A DNA stretch of 47,338 nucleotides from an uncultured Saprospiraceae bacterium. GTDB taxonomy: Bacteria; Bacteroidota; Bacteroidia; Chitinophagales; Saprospiraceae. The stretch is taken from NCBI GenBank assembly GCA_937872385.1, contig CALMSO010000002.1, positions 1 through 47,338 of the forward strand. Direction: 5' to 3'. The notes under the pieces are model-generated. The model did not search any database and had not been told where the DNA came from. It was given only the letters and a program-made list of their open reading frames with translations. Shown here piece by piece: positions 32,127-41,332 of the stretch. Position 1 is the stretch's first letter. The number at the start of each line of letters is the position of its first letter. Both the position numbers and the translations under genes were made by a program.

Positions 32127-33479
32127 TTAGTAGCCGCTATTCTGAGTAATAACACCTGCAGAAGTATCCACTTCGCGCTCTGGAATGGGCCAAAGGGCGC
32201 GGAAGGGCTGCGTCAGACCGATACTTTCAAGGCGACCGGTTCTGCGTACATCAAACCAGCGCAAACCTTCGTGTGCGAATTCGATGATGCGCTCCCGCAG
32301 AACGGCGTCAACGATTTCATTAGCATCTTCCAGCTCCAGCGGATCCAGACCAGCGCGCTCCCGAATGATGTTCAGGTCTGCCAATGCCGCTTCGCCCTTA
32401 TTCAGGCGGGCCGCAGCCTCAGCACGGATCAAGTACATTTCTGCCAAACGGAAGATTTGCACATTGTCTTCGCCCGGTACGCTGGTATATTTCAGCGTTT
32501 TATTCAGCGGCACGGTGATCGTTACGTTTACCGGCAGGCGCAGGTCGCCGGGCTCGTGCAAATCACGCAGCGCGTTGGACGAGGTAATCTCGTTACGTCC
32601 GCCCTGAGCTGTTGGGTAATAGAAGAAAGCAATTGCGTTGGTGTTATTGGCATCGAATTGCAATTCCCAGACAGTCTCTGAGCTGTTCTTGGTACGGAAA
32701 ATGTTTTCGAAGTCAGGTACAAGCGCATAACGGGTTTGCGAAATCACGGCAGCGGCCGCGGCTTCGGCTTCTGCCCATTCACCACGCGCCAGGTGTACGC
32801 GAGCTTTGAACGCATTGGCTACATTCGTATTGATACGACCAATACCATTATTGGCATTGAGGTTTTGCAGCGCAAAGTTCAAGTCATCAAGAATCTGGGT
32901 CCAGGTCTCTGCTTCCGACACGCGGGGTCTCGGTGCAGCATCGGCAGCCGACAGCGTAGGCGTAGTAAAAATGGGTATCCCCACACCGCCTTGATTGAAG
33001 CCACTGGGCGAGCCGCCGAATACACTCAATAGATTGAAATAATGGAAAGCCCGCAGGAAACGTGCCTCGGCTACGGCATTATTCACATTGAAGCTCGGAT
33101 CATTTACACCTGGAGCAGAAGCAATCACGTTATTGGCACGATTGATAGCTATGTAAACCGTGTTCCAGATAGCGTTGCTTTCGGCATTGTTCGCCAAGAT
33201 ATTGCGATTGGCAAATTGTGCGAAGCTGGGGAAAGTACCCGTGTGCGTCAGGGTGCCGGTATAAACATCACCCATTGCCCACATACGAAGACCATAGTAG
33301 TTGCCACTTTGTACTGCACTATAGCAACCAAGTAGCGCAGCTTCCACGTCCTGTTTAGTGGTGAAGCCGGCCGTAGCATCCAGCGCTGTGAATGGATCCA
33401 ATTCCAGATTCTTTTCGCAAGCCGAGAAGAATTGGAGGGTCACAATCAGCGCTAATATTTTAAGCAAGTTATTTTTCAT
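32127..33479 (-). CDS. RagB/SusD family nutrient-uptake lipoprotein
   Basis: A 450-residue surface lipoprotein. The signal peptide ends in the lipobox FSAC (Cys21), followed by EKNLELDP as in other SusD proteins. The TPR-rich fold is indicated by AEARFLRAFHYFNLLSVFGG and FKARVHLARGEWAEA. The C-terminal SusD landmarks are FRLAEMYLIRAEAAARL, LNIIRERAGL, RIIEFAHEGLRWFDVRRTG and the final WPIPEREV. SusD-type proteins bind substrate (glycans or peptides) and act as a lid on the SusC channel. It is 29 bp downstream of the susC gene, in the same operon. No glycoside hydrolase or regulator gene lies nearby, so the substrate is not indicated. Confidence 0.95.
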   Translation of the reverse strand: MKNNLLKILALIVTLQFFSACEKNLELDPFTALDATAGFTTKQDVEAALLGCYSAVQSGNYYGLRMWAMGDVYTGTLTHTGTFPSFAQFANRNILANNAESNAIWNTVYIAINRANNVIASAPGVNDPSFNVNNAVAEARFLRAFHYFNLLSVFGGSPSGFNQGGVGIPIFTTPTLSAADAAPRPRVSEAETWTQILDDLNFALQNLNANNGIGRINTNVANAFKARVHLARGEWAEAEAAAAAVISQTRYALVPDFENIFRTKNSSETVWELQFDANNTNAIAFFYYPTAQGGRNEITSSNALRDLHEPGDLRLPVNVTITVPLNKTLKYTSVPGEDNVQIFRLAEMYLIRAEAAARLNKGEAALADLNIIRERAGLDPLELEDANEIVDAVLRERIIEFAHEGLRWFDVRRTGRLESIGLTQPFRALWPIPEREVDTSAGVITQNSGY

Positions 33480-33508
33480 AATTCACTGAATTAAAGTTGA
33501 ATAAAAAA

Positions 33509-36500
33509 TTAGAAACCAAGATTCAGACCCACAATCATGGTACGTGCCTGCGGGAAAGTCAGGAAGTCAGTACCTGGCGCTGTGTTCGACAAGGTAAAGG
33601 TACTTACCTCAGGGTCAAATCCACTGTACTCGGTGAACGTCAGCAGGTTTTGGCCGCTGACATAAATGCGTGCGCTGGCTAAGCCTGCTTTGTTGGCAAT
33701 ATTGCGCGGCAGCGAGTAACCTAAGCTCAAGTTTTTCAGGCGTAGGTACGAGGCATCTTCTAAGAAACGATCGGAAGTACGGCGGTTGTTGTTCGGGTCG
33801 CCGAATGCTGCGCGTGGGTATCTGATGTCATCCGTTGGGTTTTCAGGCGTCCAGCGGTTGCGTACCGTAGCCGCTTGACCAAAGATACTGTTCATACCTT
33901 CCGAGAAAGCGCGGGTGTTGTTGTAAACCAAGTTACCAACGCTGAACTGGAAGAAGAACGACAGGTCGAAACCAAAAGCAGAAATATTGTTCGTAATACC
34001 ACCGAACACACGCGGGTTGGCATTGCCCAAGATTTCCTGGTCAGCCGTAGTAAGTACACCGTCGCCGTCCAAGTCGCGGAACATAAGGTCGCCCGGACGC
34101 GTCAGGGTGGTTTGATATACCGCATTCGGGTTGCCAGTGCGCTCTCTAGCAATGGCATTCAAGGCATCAATTTCTTCCTGCGACTGGAAAACACGCTCTA
34201 CCCGGAAGCCCCGGAAGCTACCCAATGCTTCGCCTTCGGCTACCCAACTGGCGAAACCGGCTGCAAAAGGAGTACCTGCCAAGGCAGTGATTTCGTTCTC
34301 GAAGAAAGAGAGGTTCATGTTGGTTGTCCAAGTGAATTTTTCCTTGCTGATATTGGTTGTTAATAATCCAATGTCAATCCCGCGGTTTTTGATCGAACCG
34401 ATATTTTCGGTAATACCCGTAAAACCGGACGAAGCTACTAACGGACGGCTGAGCAACAATTCATTAGTAGTACCCTGGAAGGCTTCTACGGTCAGGAAAA
34501 TACGATCTTTGAACAAACCGATTTCCAAACCGAGGTCAATATCCTGACGTTCTTCCCAAGTCAGGTCTGGGTTACCCAACTGGGTAGGAGCCAAACCGGC
34601 ACGTTGTAGATAGTTGGCACCCGGGCTGATAAGTGCGCGCGAACTGAAGTTACCAATCTCGGAGTTACCGCGCAGACCCCAGCTACCTTTCAGTTTCAAC
34701 TCGGAGATGACACTGTTGTTACGCAGGAAACTTTCCTCGCTGATACGCCAAGCTCCGGAAACTGCCGGGAAAAAGCCCCAGCGAGTGTTGGCACCAAAAC
34801 GGGACGAACCGTCATAACGTGCACTGGCTGAAATGAAATACTTCTGCTGCCAGTTGAAATTGAAACGAGAGAAATAACTGTTCAAACCCCACTGCGAACG
34901 GCTCGAAGTAACGTCGCGCTTGATCGAGGCGGCATTCAACGTGATGATTGTATTGCCGGGGAAGTTCTCACCCTGCCCAAAGAAAGACTCAAATGTACTG
35001 GTCTGGAAAGATGCACCCAATAAGGCATCAAAGCCTAAATTGCCAAAGGATTTGCGGTAGGTGAGGTAGTTTTCATTCACCAAGTTCAAATCTGAGCTGA
35101 ATGCTTCATTACCCGTACCGCCGGTACCTGCACCTGCGTTGGTAGTAGTCGGGCTGAAGCGAATTTCTCGTACAGAAATGAAATCCGCACTTACCGAGGT
35201 CCGGAAATTCAAGCCCGGTGCCAGTGTATATTCGCCATAGACACTCGACAACAGACGATTGTTTACCCGGTCATTAGTTGGCTCGCGGTAGGCGGCAATC
35301 GGGTTTTCAATAGAGGCATTGGGGTCGCGGCCATACGTACCATCCGCATTAAATGCTGGGATGTGTGATCCTAACAAAAACGCCGTACTCAATACCCCGA
35401 AAATGTTGTTGTCATTGTTGATACGGGTGCTAAACGAGCGGGAGAAAGACGTGCTGGTACCAATTTTGAATTTATCGGTTACCAAATTGTCTAAGTTCAA
35501 ACGGAAGCTGGTACGGTCGAAGGAAGAACCCTTTATGGTACCATCTTGCAAAAAGTAAGAACCTGATACAAAGAACTTAGTGCGCTCATTGCCACCGGCA
35601 AAAGACAGGTCTGTTTGCGAAATAGCACCTGTACGGAAGATTTCGTCCTGCCAGTTGGTGTTGGGATAGGTGCTGGGGTCATTATTCAGACCAACAAGAC
35701 CTAATTGACTGGGCACAATCGTCGCGCCGAAGCGGTTGCGTACCCCTTCTTGAATCAGATCCACGAATTCCGGGCCTGATAGCGGTTCCAGTGTACGCCA
35801 TACGGTTTGCCCACCATAGTAAGTGTTCAGGTTGACCTGGGTCTTTTGTGCTTTACCACGCTTGGTAGTAATCAGCACTACACCGTTGGCACCACGCGAG
35901 CCATAAATAGCTGCGGCAGCTGCATCTTTCAGAATCTCGATGGATTCGATATCCGTTGGGTTGATGTCAGCCAAGGTATTAGCGGTTTGGTTACCAAAGC
36001 CCAACTGGGAGTAGCTACCGGTATTGATTGGAATACCGTCCACTACATATAGTGGTTGGCTACCGGAGCTGATGGAGGAAGTACCCCGTACCCGTACAGC
36101 TACCGAGGAACCCGGCGTACCAGAAGACGTTGTTACCTGTACACCAGCAGCTTGCCCTTGCAGTGCTTGGTCCAGACCCGTCACCGGCAGACGCCCGATG
36201 GTCTCCGCATCTACTTTAGCTACAGAACCCGTCAATTCTTTACGGGTAGCCGTACCATAACCAATTACGACCACGTCTTGCAGCAGTGCTGCTTCAGACT
36301 CCAATGTAATGGCATAGTAAGACTCCGTACCGAGTGCAACCGTGCGGGTTGAAAAACCGGTGTAGCTTACTACAATGGTATTTTGTTCGGCGGGTACTAC
36401 CAAGCTGAAGTTACCGTCCACGTCGCTTACGGTACCAGAGGAAGTACCCAGTACGAGAATCGTGGCACCAATCAGAGGTGTGTTGGTGTCATCCACCACT

Positions 36501-36580
36501 TTGCCAGTAATGGTGCGCTGTGCCATCAGGGTCATTGCGCTTGCCATCACCAGCATCAAGACTAGTGAGAGTTTTTTCAT
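33509..36580 (-). CDS. SusC/RagA family TonB-linked outer membrane protein
   Basis: A 1023-residue TonB-dependent channel, taken from the ATG at 36578-36580 (MKKLSLVLML); 15 upstream in-frame codons are not signal-like. Signal peptide 1-20. Residues about 21-90 are a carboxypeptidase-regulatory-like domain (RTITGKVVDDTNTPLIGA). The plug domain follows, with the GYGTATRKELTGSV and QALQGQAAGVQV signatures and YVVDGIPI. The rest is a long beta-barrel ending in a Phe-terminated strand (GLNLGF). With the SusD lipoprotein gene downstream it forms a complete import pair of the outer membrane. A promoter box lies 56 bp upstream. No ExbBD/TonB or degradative enzymes are encoded in the window. Confidence 0.96.
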   Translation of the reverse strand: MKKLSLVLMLVMASAMTLMAQRTITGKVVDDTNTPLIGATILVLGTSSGTVSDVDGNFSLVVPAEQNTIVVSYTGFSTRTVALGTESYYAITLESEAALLQDVVVIGYGTATRKELTGSVAKVDAETIGRLPVTGLDQALQGQAAGVQVTTSSGTPGSSVAVRVRGTSSISSGSQPLYVVDGIPINTGSYSQLGFGNQTANTLADINPTDIESIEILKDAAAAAIYGSRGANGVVLITTKRGKAQKTQVNLNTYYGGQTVWRTLEPLSGPEFVDLIQEGVRNRFGATIVPSQLGLVGLNNDPSTYPNTNWQDEIFRTGAISQTDLSFAGGNERTKFFVSGSYFLQDGTIKGSSFDRTSFRLNLDNLVTDKFKIGTSTSFSRSFSTRINNDNNIFGVLSTAFLLGSHIPAFNADGTYGRDPNASIENPIAAYREPTNDRVNNRLLSSVYGEYTLAPGLNFRTSVSADFISVREIRFSPTTTNAGAGTGGTGNEAFSSDLNLVNENYLTYRKSFGNLGFDALLGASFQTSTFESFFGQGENFPGNTIITLNAASIKRDVTSSRSQWGLNSYFSRFNFNWQQKYFISASARYDGSSRFGANTRWGFFPAVSGAWRISEESFLRNNSVISELKLKGSWGLRGNSEIGNFSSRALISPGANYLQRAGLAPTQLGNPDLTWEERQDIDLGLEIGLFKDRIFLTVEAFQGTTNELLLSRPLVASSGFTGITENIGSIKNRGIDIGLLTTNISKEKFTWTTNMNLSFFENEITALAGTPFAAGFASWVAEGEALGSFRGFRVERVFQSQEEIDALNAIARERTGNPNAVYQTTLTRPGDLMFRDLDGDGVLTTADQEILGNANPRVFGGITNNISAFGFDLSFFFQFSVGNLVYNNTRAFSEGMNSIFGQAATVRNRWTPENPTDDIRYPRAAFGDPNNNRRTSDRFLEDASYLRLKNLSLGYSLPRNIANKAGLASARIYVSGQNLLTFTEYSGFDPEVSTFTLSNTAPGTDFLTFPQARTMIVGLNLGF

Positions 36581-36942
36581 ATTAATGAAGTGTTTTTGTG
36601 AAAAAAAATTAACAATCCCAATCAAAATATTAGAACAAATGTATTCATTTTTGATAGATTCGGTTTATTTGGGAAGAGCTGATTTGAAATTTTAACCTTG
36701 CGATGACAGAAGCTGAAATAGAATATAGGGCTTAAGCGCCGTTTACTGTAATAATCGTTTGAACAATGCCAGTCGCTGCCTGCGTTTCATAAAAATATTT
36801 GCTCCGGCTGAAAACAATGGCAGCTTGCAACTTATAATCGTTGCCGTTTGTTTAGCAAGCATTGCTGAAGTGGCAATATTACAAAAATAATGAAATCCGA
36901 ACAAGTGTTCGTTTGTAAATTAAAATTGAGAAAACCGGAACA
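36581..36942. other. Divergent intergenic region susC / ribA
   Basis: A 362-bp gap between divergent genes. It holds the susC promoter box on the minus strand. A weak ATTGC/GCAAT stem occurs near 36863-36880. An FMN riboswitch before ribA was looked for and not found. No gene was seen. Confidence 0.45.
36636..36643 (-). promoter_or_regulatory. Bacteroidota -7 box TACATTTG (susCD)
   Basis: An exact TAnnTTTG match on the minus strand, 56 bp before the chosen susC start. No -33 TTG was seen. Confidence 0.45.
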
Positions 36943-37557
36943 ATGGTAAAAAGTTCAAAAAGAACCCTCCAGATTTCCGAACAAGCGGAAGCGCTGATTC
37001 CTACGCCTTGGGGCAATTTTCGGATGATCGCTTTTGCGGAGAATGCCAGCGACTGGATGCCGCATTTGGCCTTAGTGCACGAGCATTTCAACCCCGAACG
37101 CCCCGCGCTGCTGCGTATTCACTCTGAATGTCTGACCGGCGACATTTTTCACTCAAAACGCTGCGATTGTGGCGAGCAATTAGATAAATCACTTGAAATG
37201 ACGGCACAGGCCGGAGGGCTAGTGCTGTACCTGCGGCAGGAGGGGCGCGGCATCGGGCTAATCAATAAACTCAAGGCTTACAACTTGCAAGACCTCGGCC
37301 TGAACACAGTTGATGCCAATGTGCATCTGGGGTTAGAGATTGACGCCCGCCAGTACGATATTGCAATAGAAATGCTGCTGACGCTCGGCATCAAACAGGT
37401 TAATTTACTCACCAACAATCCCGACAAAATCGAAGCCTTGGAGCATTCGCCGATCGAAGTGCTGAGTCGGGTGCCGCTTATCATAGAACCCCGGCAGGAG
37501 AACTCCGGCTACCTCAAAACCAAAAAAGAGGAAATGGGGCATTTGCTGGAAGAATGA
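36943..37557 (+). CDS. ribA: GTP cyclohydrolase II
   Basis: A 204-residue enzyme that opens GTP to 2,5-diamino-6-ribosylamino-pyrimidinone phosphate, the first step of riboflavin synthesis. The zinc-binding Cys set is complete: Cys63, Cys74 and Cys76 in HSECLTGDIFHSKRCDCG. The RQEGRGIGL nucleotide-binding/catalytic motif and the NTVDAN and LLTNNPDK segments are present. It is a stand-alone RibA, not the RibBA fusion common in Bacteroidota, so the DHBP synthase function must be encoded elsewhere. The gene is alone: susC is divergent upstream and a serine hydrolase gene converges downstream. Confidence 0.95.
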   Translation: MVKSSKRTLQISEQAEALIPTPWGNFRMIAFAENASDWMPHLALVHEHFNPERPALLRIHSECLTGDIFHSKRCDCGEQLDKSLEMTAQAGGLVLYLRQEGRGIGLINKLKAYNLQDLGLNTVDANVHLGLEIDARQYDIAIEMLLTLGIKQVNLLTNNPDKIEALEHSPIEVLSRVPLIIEPRQENSGYLKTKKEEMGHLLEE

Positions 37558-37646
37558 CTATAGTTACCATTCTTGGTAGTGTTAATTTACGAGTGATAAA
37601 TTGCAGGTAAAAGTCTGAAAATTAGCATGCTGAACGCACAAATCAC

Positions 37647-38987
37647 TCAATTATTACCACTACCCCATTCCTTTAGCCAGCGCACTCTTTCTAAACCGCG
37701 CTCGGAGCGTATCATCATCACATACAGCCCGCTTCGCAGACGTGAGACGTCAATTTCGTTATTGAGCGGGTCGGTCCAAGTTGCTACTAATTGTCCTTGG
37801 CTGTTGAAAGCTTCTACATAGCTTACCGGCAAACCTTCTGCATCTATGCGTATAGAAATTCGCCCCGGATTAGGTATTACCCTGATTGTTCGCTGGTCTT
37901 TTCTGGTGGTTCTTGTCTGCGCAGTCGTACGGACATCAAATATTCGCATCAGCTTTTCCCAGAGTGCATCATCGAAATCGGACAGCGCCAGCCTCCCTTC
38001 TGCCGACTCGCCAAGCCGAATGACTACAATATTGGCACTTGGATATACGTACAGCTTCTGATCGTTCAGCCCCAGCCCCATGTAAAGATCGCTCGGTGCC
38101 GAAGGAAGCATCTGCCAAGGAAAGACCGTGCGCAATTGCGGCAGCATAAAAGCTTCCTGCCCGTTGAGCCACCAAAGGTAGCCATAAGACGGGTTCAGTG
38201 CTTGCGAAGGTGAGATCATTTCCTGGAAATAGCGCTCGTCTTTGATGATGGCTTCTCCAGCCCAAATGCCCCGGTTGAGCATCAGCAGCCCGAAGCGCGC
38301 CATGTCGCGTGGCTGGCTCCAGAACACATAATTGAACCAGGTGCCGGTGCGCATCCCAATTTTTTGTTTTAGCTGCTGATTGGTATATTGCTGCCAGCTT
38401 TGGCGGGCGGCTGCGGCCACTACATCCTGCAGGAGGCGATAAGGTGCATTGTGATAAGCCCAGCGTGTGCCAGCGTCGGCGAGGTATTGCAAACAATCGG
38501 GAGTAAGACAATTGGCGGGGTCGGGCACTTCGGCGGTTGGGGGGAGTTGGTCATTCAGTCCGGCTGTCATATTCAACTGGTGCCGAATAGTAATCAAATC
38601 TTCCTTTTCCAAGGGTGCATTCGTCCAGCCTTCGCCCAGATAACGGGAGGTTGGGTCATCAAGGTGCAGCAGCCGCTGATCTTGAGCCACTCCTACGAGC
38701 AAAGCCGCTACCGTCTTGCCAGCCGAAGCCCAGTACCACAAGTCGTTGGGGCGGAAGTCGCCAAAATATTGCTCAATGGCAATTTTACCATCTTTTAAAA
38801 CGATAAATGCTTTGGTGTTTTTTTCGCTTAGGAAATCGAGCAAATCTGGGATTCGGTCGGTTTGCCAACCTAATGCTGCGGGCGCGACGGTGGCCCATTC
38901 ATTGCCCGTTTTGGGCGGAAAGTACATTTGTGCAATGGCTAATTGTGTAATGCTCAAAAACAGGAAGCCGAGGTAGATTGTTTTCAT
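37647..38987 (-). CDS. Beta-lactamase-family serine hydrolase with T9SS signal
   Basis: A 446-residue exported enzyme. The signal peptide ends at LAIAQ (residue 20). The class C beta-lactamase/DD-peptidase-like fold has the SxxK motif Ser88-A-G-Lys91 (YWASAGKTV) and YxN at Tyr178-H-Asn180. Relatives are esterases, amidases and transpeptidase-like enzymes rather than true beta-lactamases. From about residue 370 there is a T9SS type A C-terminal sorting domain: VIPNPGRISI, a VEAFNSQGQL middle strand, and LRSGLYVMMIRSERGL. The end after the last strand is unusually long (WLKEWGSGNN). It should be delivered to the cell surface. It converges with ribA. Confidence 0.85.
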   Translation of the reverse strand: MKTIYLGFLFLSITQLAIAQMYFPPKTGNEWATVAPAALGWQTDRIPDLLDFLSEKNTKAFIVLKDGKIAIEQYFGDFRPNDLWYWASAGKTVAALLVGVAQDQRLLHLDDPTSRYLGEGWTNAPLEKEDLITIRHQLNMTAGLNDQLPPTAEVPDPANCLTPDCLQYLADAGTRWAYHNAPYRLLQDVVAAAARQSWQQYTNQQLKQKIGMRTGTWFNYVFWSQPRDMARFGLLMLNRGIWAGEAIIKDERYFQEMISPSQALNPSYGYLWWLNGQEAFMLPQLRTVFPWQMLPSAPSDLYMGLGLNDQKLYVYPSANIVVIRLGESAEGRLALSDFDDALWEKLMRIFDVRTTAQTRTTRKDQRTIRVIPNPGRISIRIDAEGLPVSYVEAFNSQGQLVATWTDPLNNEIDVSRLRSGLYVMMIRSERGLERVRWLKEWGSGNN

Positions 38988-39008
38988 CGTTAAATTATTG
39001 AGTATTTA

Positions 39009-39179
39009 AATATTGGGATATTATGATATTGGGACAAGGTTTAAAAAGATTGATAGGGTTATAGGGTGTATGGGGGAATAGGGTGTATGGGGGAATAGGG
39101 TGTATTGTCTCTGTCCTACAATCTGGCATCTGGCATCTAAAATCTATCGTCTAAAATCTATTATCTATTATCTGGCATC
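39009..39179 (+). repeat. Composite repeat, locus 2
   Basis: In order: an 8-mer stretch (GATATTAT-GATATTGG, 39017-39032); a 17-bp unit AGGGTGTATGGGGGAAT repeated about 2.6 times from 39063 to 39106; a linker (GTCTCTGTCCTACAATC); and eight heptamers at 39124-39179 (TGGCATC twice, TAAAATC, TATCGTC, TAAAATC, TATTATC twice, TGGCATC). It fills the divergent gap between the serine hydrolase and oxidoreductase genes and must contain their promoters or sit beside them. Confidence 0.85.
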
Positions 39180-39226
39180 CCAAAATCTTATTATAAATGA
39201 CGATAAAAACAGTGAAAAGTTTAATG

Positions 39227-40201
39227 ATGCAAGCGATTATTATGGAAAAACCTGGCGGGCCGGAATTTTTACAAATAGCAGCCTACCCCAAGCCGACGCC
39301 TGGCCCCCATGAAATATTAGTGCGGGTGCGCGCTACGGCGCTCAATCGGGCGGACATCCTGCAACGCCAAGGCAAGTACCCGCCGCCACCCGGCGAAAGC
39401 GACATTCTGGGGCTGGAAATGGCGGGAGAGGTAGCAGCGGTGGGCGCAGCAGTTGAAAAATGGCAACCGGGCGCGCGCGTTTGTGGGCTACTGGCAGGCG
39501 GCGGCTATGCCGAGTACATCGTCCTGCACAAAGACATGGCGCTGCCCATCCCCGAAAACCTCGATTTTGTGGCGGCAGCTGCTATTCCAGAAGCATTTCT
39601 GACGGCTTTTCAGGCTTTGTATTGGTTGGGCAAATTACAACCGGAAGAAACAGTGCTCATTCATGCGGGGGCCAGTGGCGTGGGTACTGCCGCAATTCAA
39701 TTGGCGAAAATGGCGGGCGCGCAGGTCATCGTGACGGCTTCGGGCGGCAAGCATCCGCTTTGCTATGCTTTGGGGGCAGATCGAGCCATAGATTACCAAC
39801 AGGAGGATTTCGCTGAGCAAATTCTAAGGCATACGGACGGGGTGGACCTCATTCTCGATTTTATCGGCGCGCCTTATTTGCAAAAGAACCTCGCGGTACT
39901 GCGCTTAGACGGGCGGCTGATTTGTTTAGCTATGATGGGTGGCAATATGAGCCGGGAGCTATTCGTCGGGAGTATTTTGCGCAAGCGCCTGCAAATTCTC
40001 GGCTCCACTTTGCGCAATCGGTCGCTGGATTATAAAATCCAACTCACCCGCGATTTTCAGTTGGCGGCTTGGGCGGCTTTCGCCAAAGGGCAGTTGCATC
40101 CGGTCGTGGATGCTGTATTTGACTGGCAGGAGGTAGCCGAGGCGCACCGCTATATGGAAGCCAATCGGAATCAAGGCAAAATTGTACTGCAAATCCCTTG
40201 A
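39227..40201 (+). CDS. NAD(P)H quinone oxidoreductase (zeta-crystallin type)
   Basis: A 324-residue medium-chain dehydrogenase without catalytic zinc. The start is set at the ATG at 39227 (MQAIIMEKPGG) to match the family N-terminus; ATGs at 39197 and 39224 are also in frame. Landmarks are ALNRADILQRQGKYP, the GLEMAGEVAAVG strand, the nucleotide-binding HAGASGVGTAAIQLAK, and a C-terminal HRYMEANRNQGKIVLQ. The family (PIG3/QOR) reduces quinones with NADPH. The gene begins just after the repeat at 39009-39179 and converges with the SH3-domain gene. Confidence 0.9.
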   Translation: MQAIIMEKPGGPEFLQIAAYPKPTPGPHEILVRVRATALNRADILQRQGKYPPPPGESDILGLEMAGEVAAVGAAVEKWQPGARVCGLLAGGGYAEYIVLHKDMALPIPENLDFVAAAAIPEAFLTAFQALYWLGKLQPEETVLIHAGASGVGTAAIQLAKMAGAQVIVTASGGKHPLCYALGADRAIDYQQEDFAEQILRHTDGVDLILDFIGAPYLQKNLAVLRLDGRLICLAMMGGNMSRELFVGSILRKRLQILGSTLRNRSLDYKIQLTRDFQLAAWAAFAKGQLHPVVDAVFDWQEVAEAHRYMEANRNQGKIVLQIP

Positions 40202-40214
40202 TGCGCAACGACAA

Positions 40215-40256
40215 GCGCCCTGCCTTTTGTCAAGACAGAGCGCGAGCCAGTTTTTT
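40215..40256 (+). terminator. Possible terminator after the oxidoreductase gene
   Basis: GCGCCCTG at 40215-40222 pairs with CAGAGCGC at 40236-40243 with one mismatch. A run of six Ts starts 8 bases later (40251-40256). It lies between two convergent genes. Confidence 0.35.
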
Positions 40257-40293
40257 CATAGTGTTGGATTCATCCTTGTGCCGCAGCACCAAG

Positions 40294-41205
40294 TCATTGG
40301 CCGCCAGCAAGTGCCCCTTGCAATGCCACAACGGGTCTGGCAGCGGGTGGTACCACTTGAACGGCCTTACAATTCCAAGTTGGATTGTACTGACTGTCTT
40401 CGCCGCCATATTCACAAAGCTGCATAGTCGAGGTATTGGATTCGGTCGGTTTTACTGTAAACTGCCGGCGATAGACCTCGGTTTGGGTAGTGTATTCGGC
40501 TTGATATACGCGTTCGAGTTGCTGGCCATTCCAGTAGAAAAATGCCTTGTCAATGCCCGTCAGGCAGCCGATCGTCATGGTGCTGGCCTCGATTACCGTC
40601 AGCCCATCAATATTGCGGCTTTGCAAAACGCGCAGCATAGGGCTGGCGGAACATTCTTCAAAAACACACAAACCCGGCACCATTGCCTGGCTGATGAGTC
40701 GGTTGCTTTGTACGATGCGAATTTCGGCGCTGATGTCTTGCGGCGTCTGACGCGACTGGCCGGAGACCCCCAGCATAACCAATTCGGACGATCCGTTACG
40801 GGTCAGGTCGGTTTCTCGCCAACCCTTCGCAATATGCGCCCCCCAGATGTACCCTTCAAAGAGGCGGCCTTCGGTATCCACCCCGCGCACATGATACCAG
40901 ATGTCTTCATAGCCATTGATGGTAGCGCGTGGAATGCGATCCTGACGATAAGCCACATTGGTCACTGCCCAACCAAGAGGCAACTGCGTGACAACGGCGG
41001 CGCGGGTAGAAGGTTTGGCTCTGACATTTACTTGCTCGGAAAAAACATGAAGCGTGCTACGGTCCGTGTAAAGTTGTTCCACTTGCGAGCGCTCGTGAAA
41101 CCAGTCGAAAAAGTCTTGGTGTTGGGCTGCTACAAATCGGTTTTGGGCATAATTCGGGATAATGAACACGATAAGCAGAGCTGCTAATAACAAATTGAAT
41201 CTCAT
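40294..41205 (-). CDS. Exported SH3-domain protein
   Basis: A 303-residue exported protein starting at the ATG at 41203-41205 (MRFNLLLAAL), with a signal peptide ending near NYAQ (residue 20). Residues about 53-125 form a bacterial SH3 domain (VNVRAKPSTRAAVVTQLPLGW, then YIWGAHIAKGW), a fold often used for binding cell-wall peptides. The C-terminal part, with several Cys (CVFEEC, CLTG, CEYGG, NWNCKAV), resembles no family I recognise; it looks like a secreted binding or inhibitor domain. The opposite strand is also open over most of this gene, but that frame has no protein features. It shares a divergent 127-bp upstream region with the DUF4174 gene. Confidence 0.75.
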   Translation of the reverse strand: MRFNLLLAALLIVFIIPNYAQNRFVAAQHQDFFDWFHERSQVEQLYTDRSTLHVFSEQVNVRAKPSTRAAVVTQLPLGWAVTNVAYRQDRIPRATINGYEDIWYHVRGVDTEGRLFEGYIWGAHIAKGWRETDLTRNGSSELVMLGVSGQSRQTPQDISAEIRIVQSNRLISQAMVPGLCVFEECSASPMLRVLQSRNIDGLTVIEASTMTIGCLTGIDKAFFYWNGQQLERVYQAEYTTQTEVYRRQFTVKPTESNTSTMQLCEYGGEDSQYNPTWNCKAVQVVPPAARPVVALQGALAGGQ

Positions 41206-41332
41206 GGGAATAGGTTTTTGGTTGAACGGATATGCTCTACAATTGTTAAAACATTTTAGAAATTTCAAATATTGCCCTCCGGGCCAAAAAAGTCTGTTCA
41301 TGGGATATAAATTGCCAAACCTTACTATCGGG

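Noticed and set aside
36581..36942. A possible FMN riboswitch upstream of ribA
   Set aside because: The conserved RFN sequence blocks (such as GGGGCAGGGTGAAATTCCC-like) are not present and no multi-stem fold is apparent.
40198..41187. A long plus-strand open frame opposite the SH3-domain gene
   Set aside because: It has no signal peptide, domain or plausible composition, whereas the minus-strand frame has a signal peptide and an SH3 domain. It is an antisense shadow.
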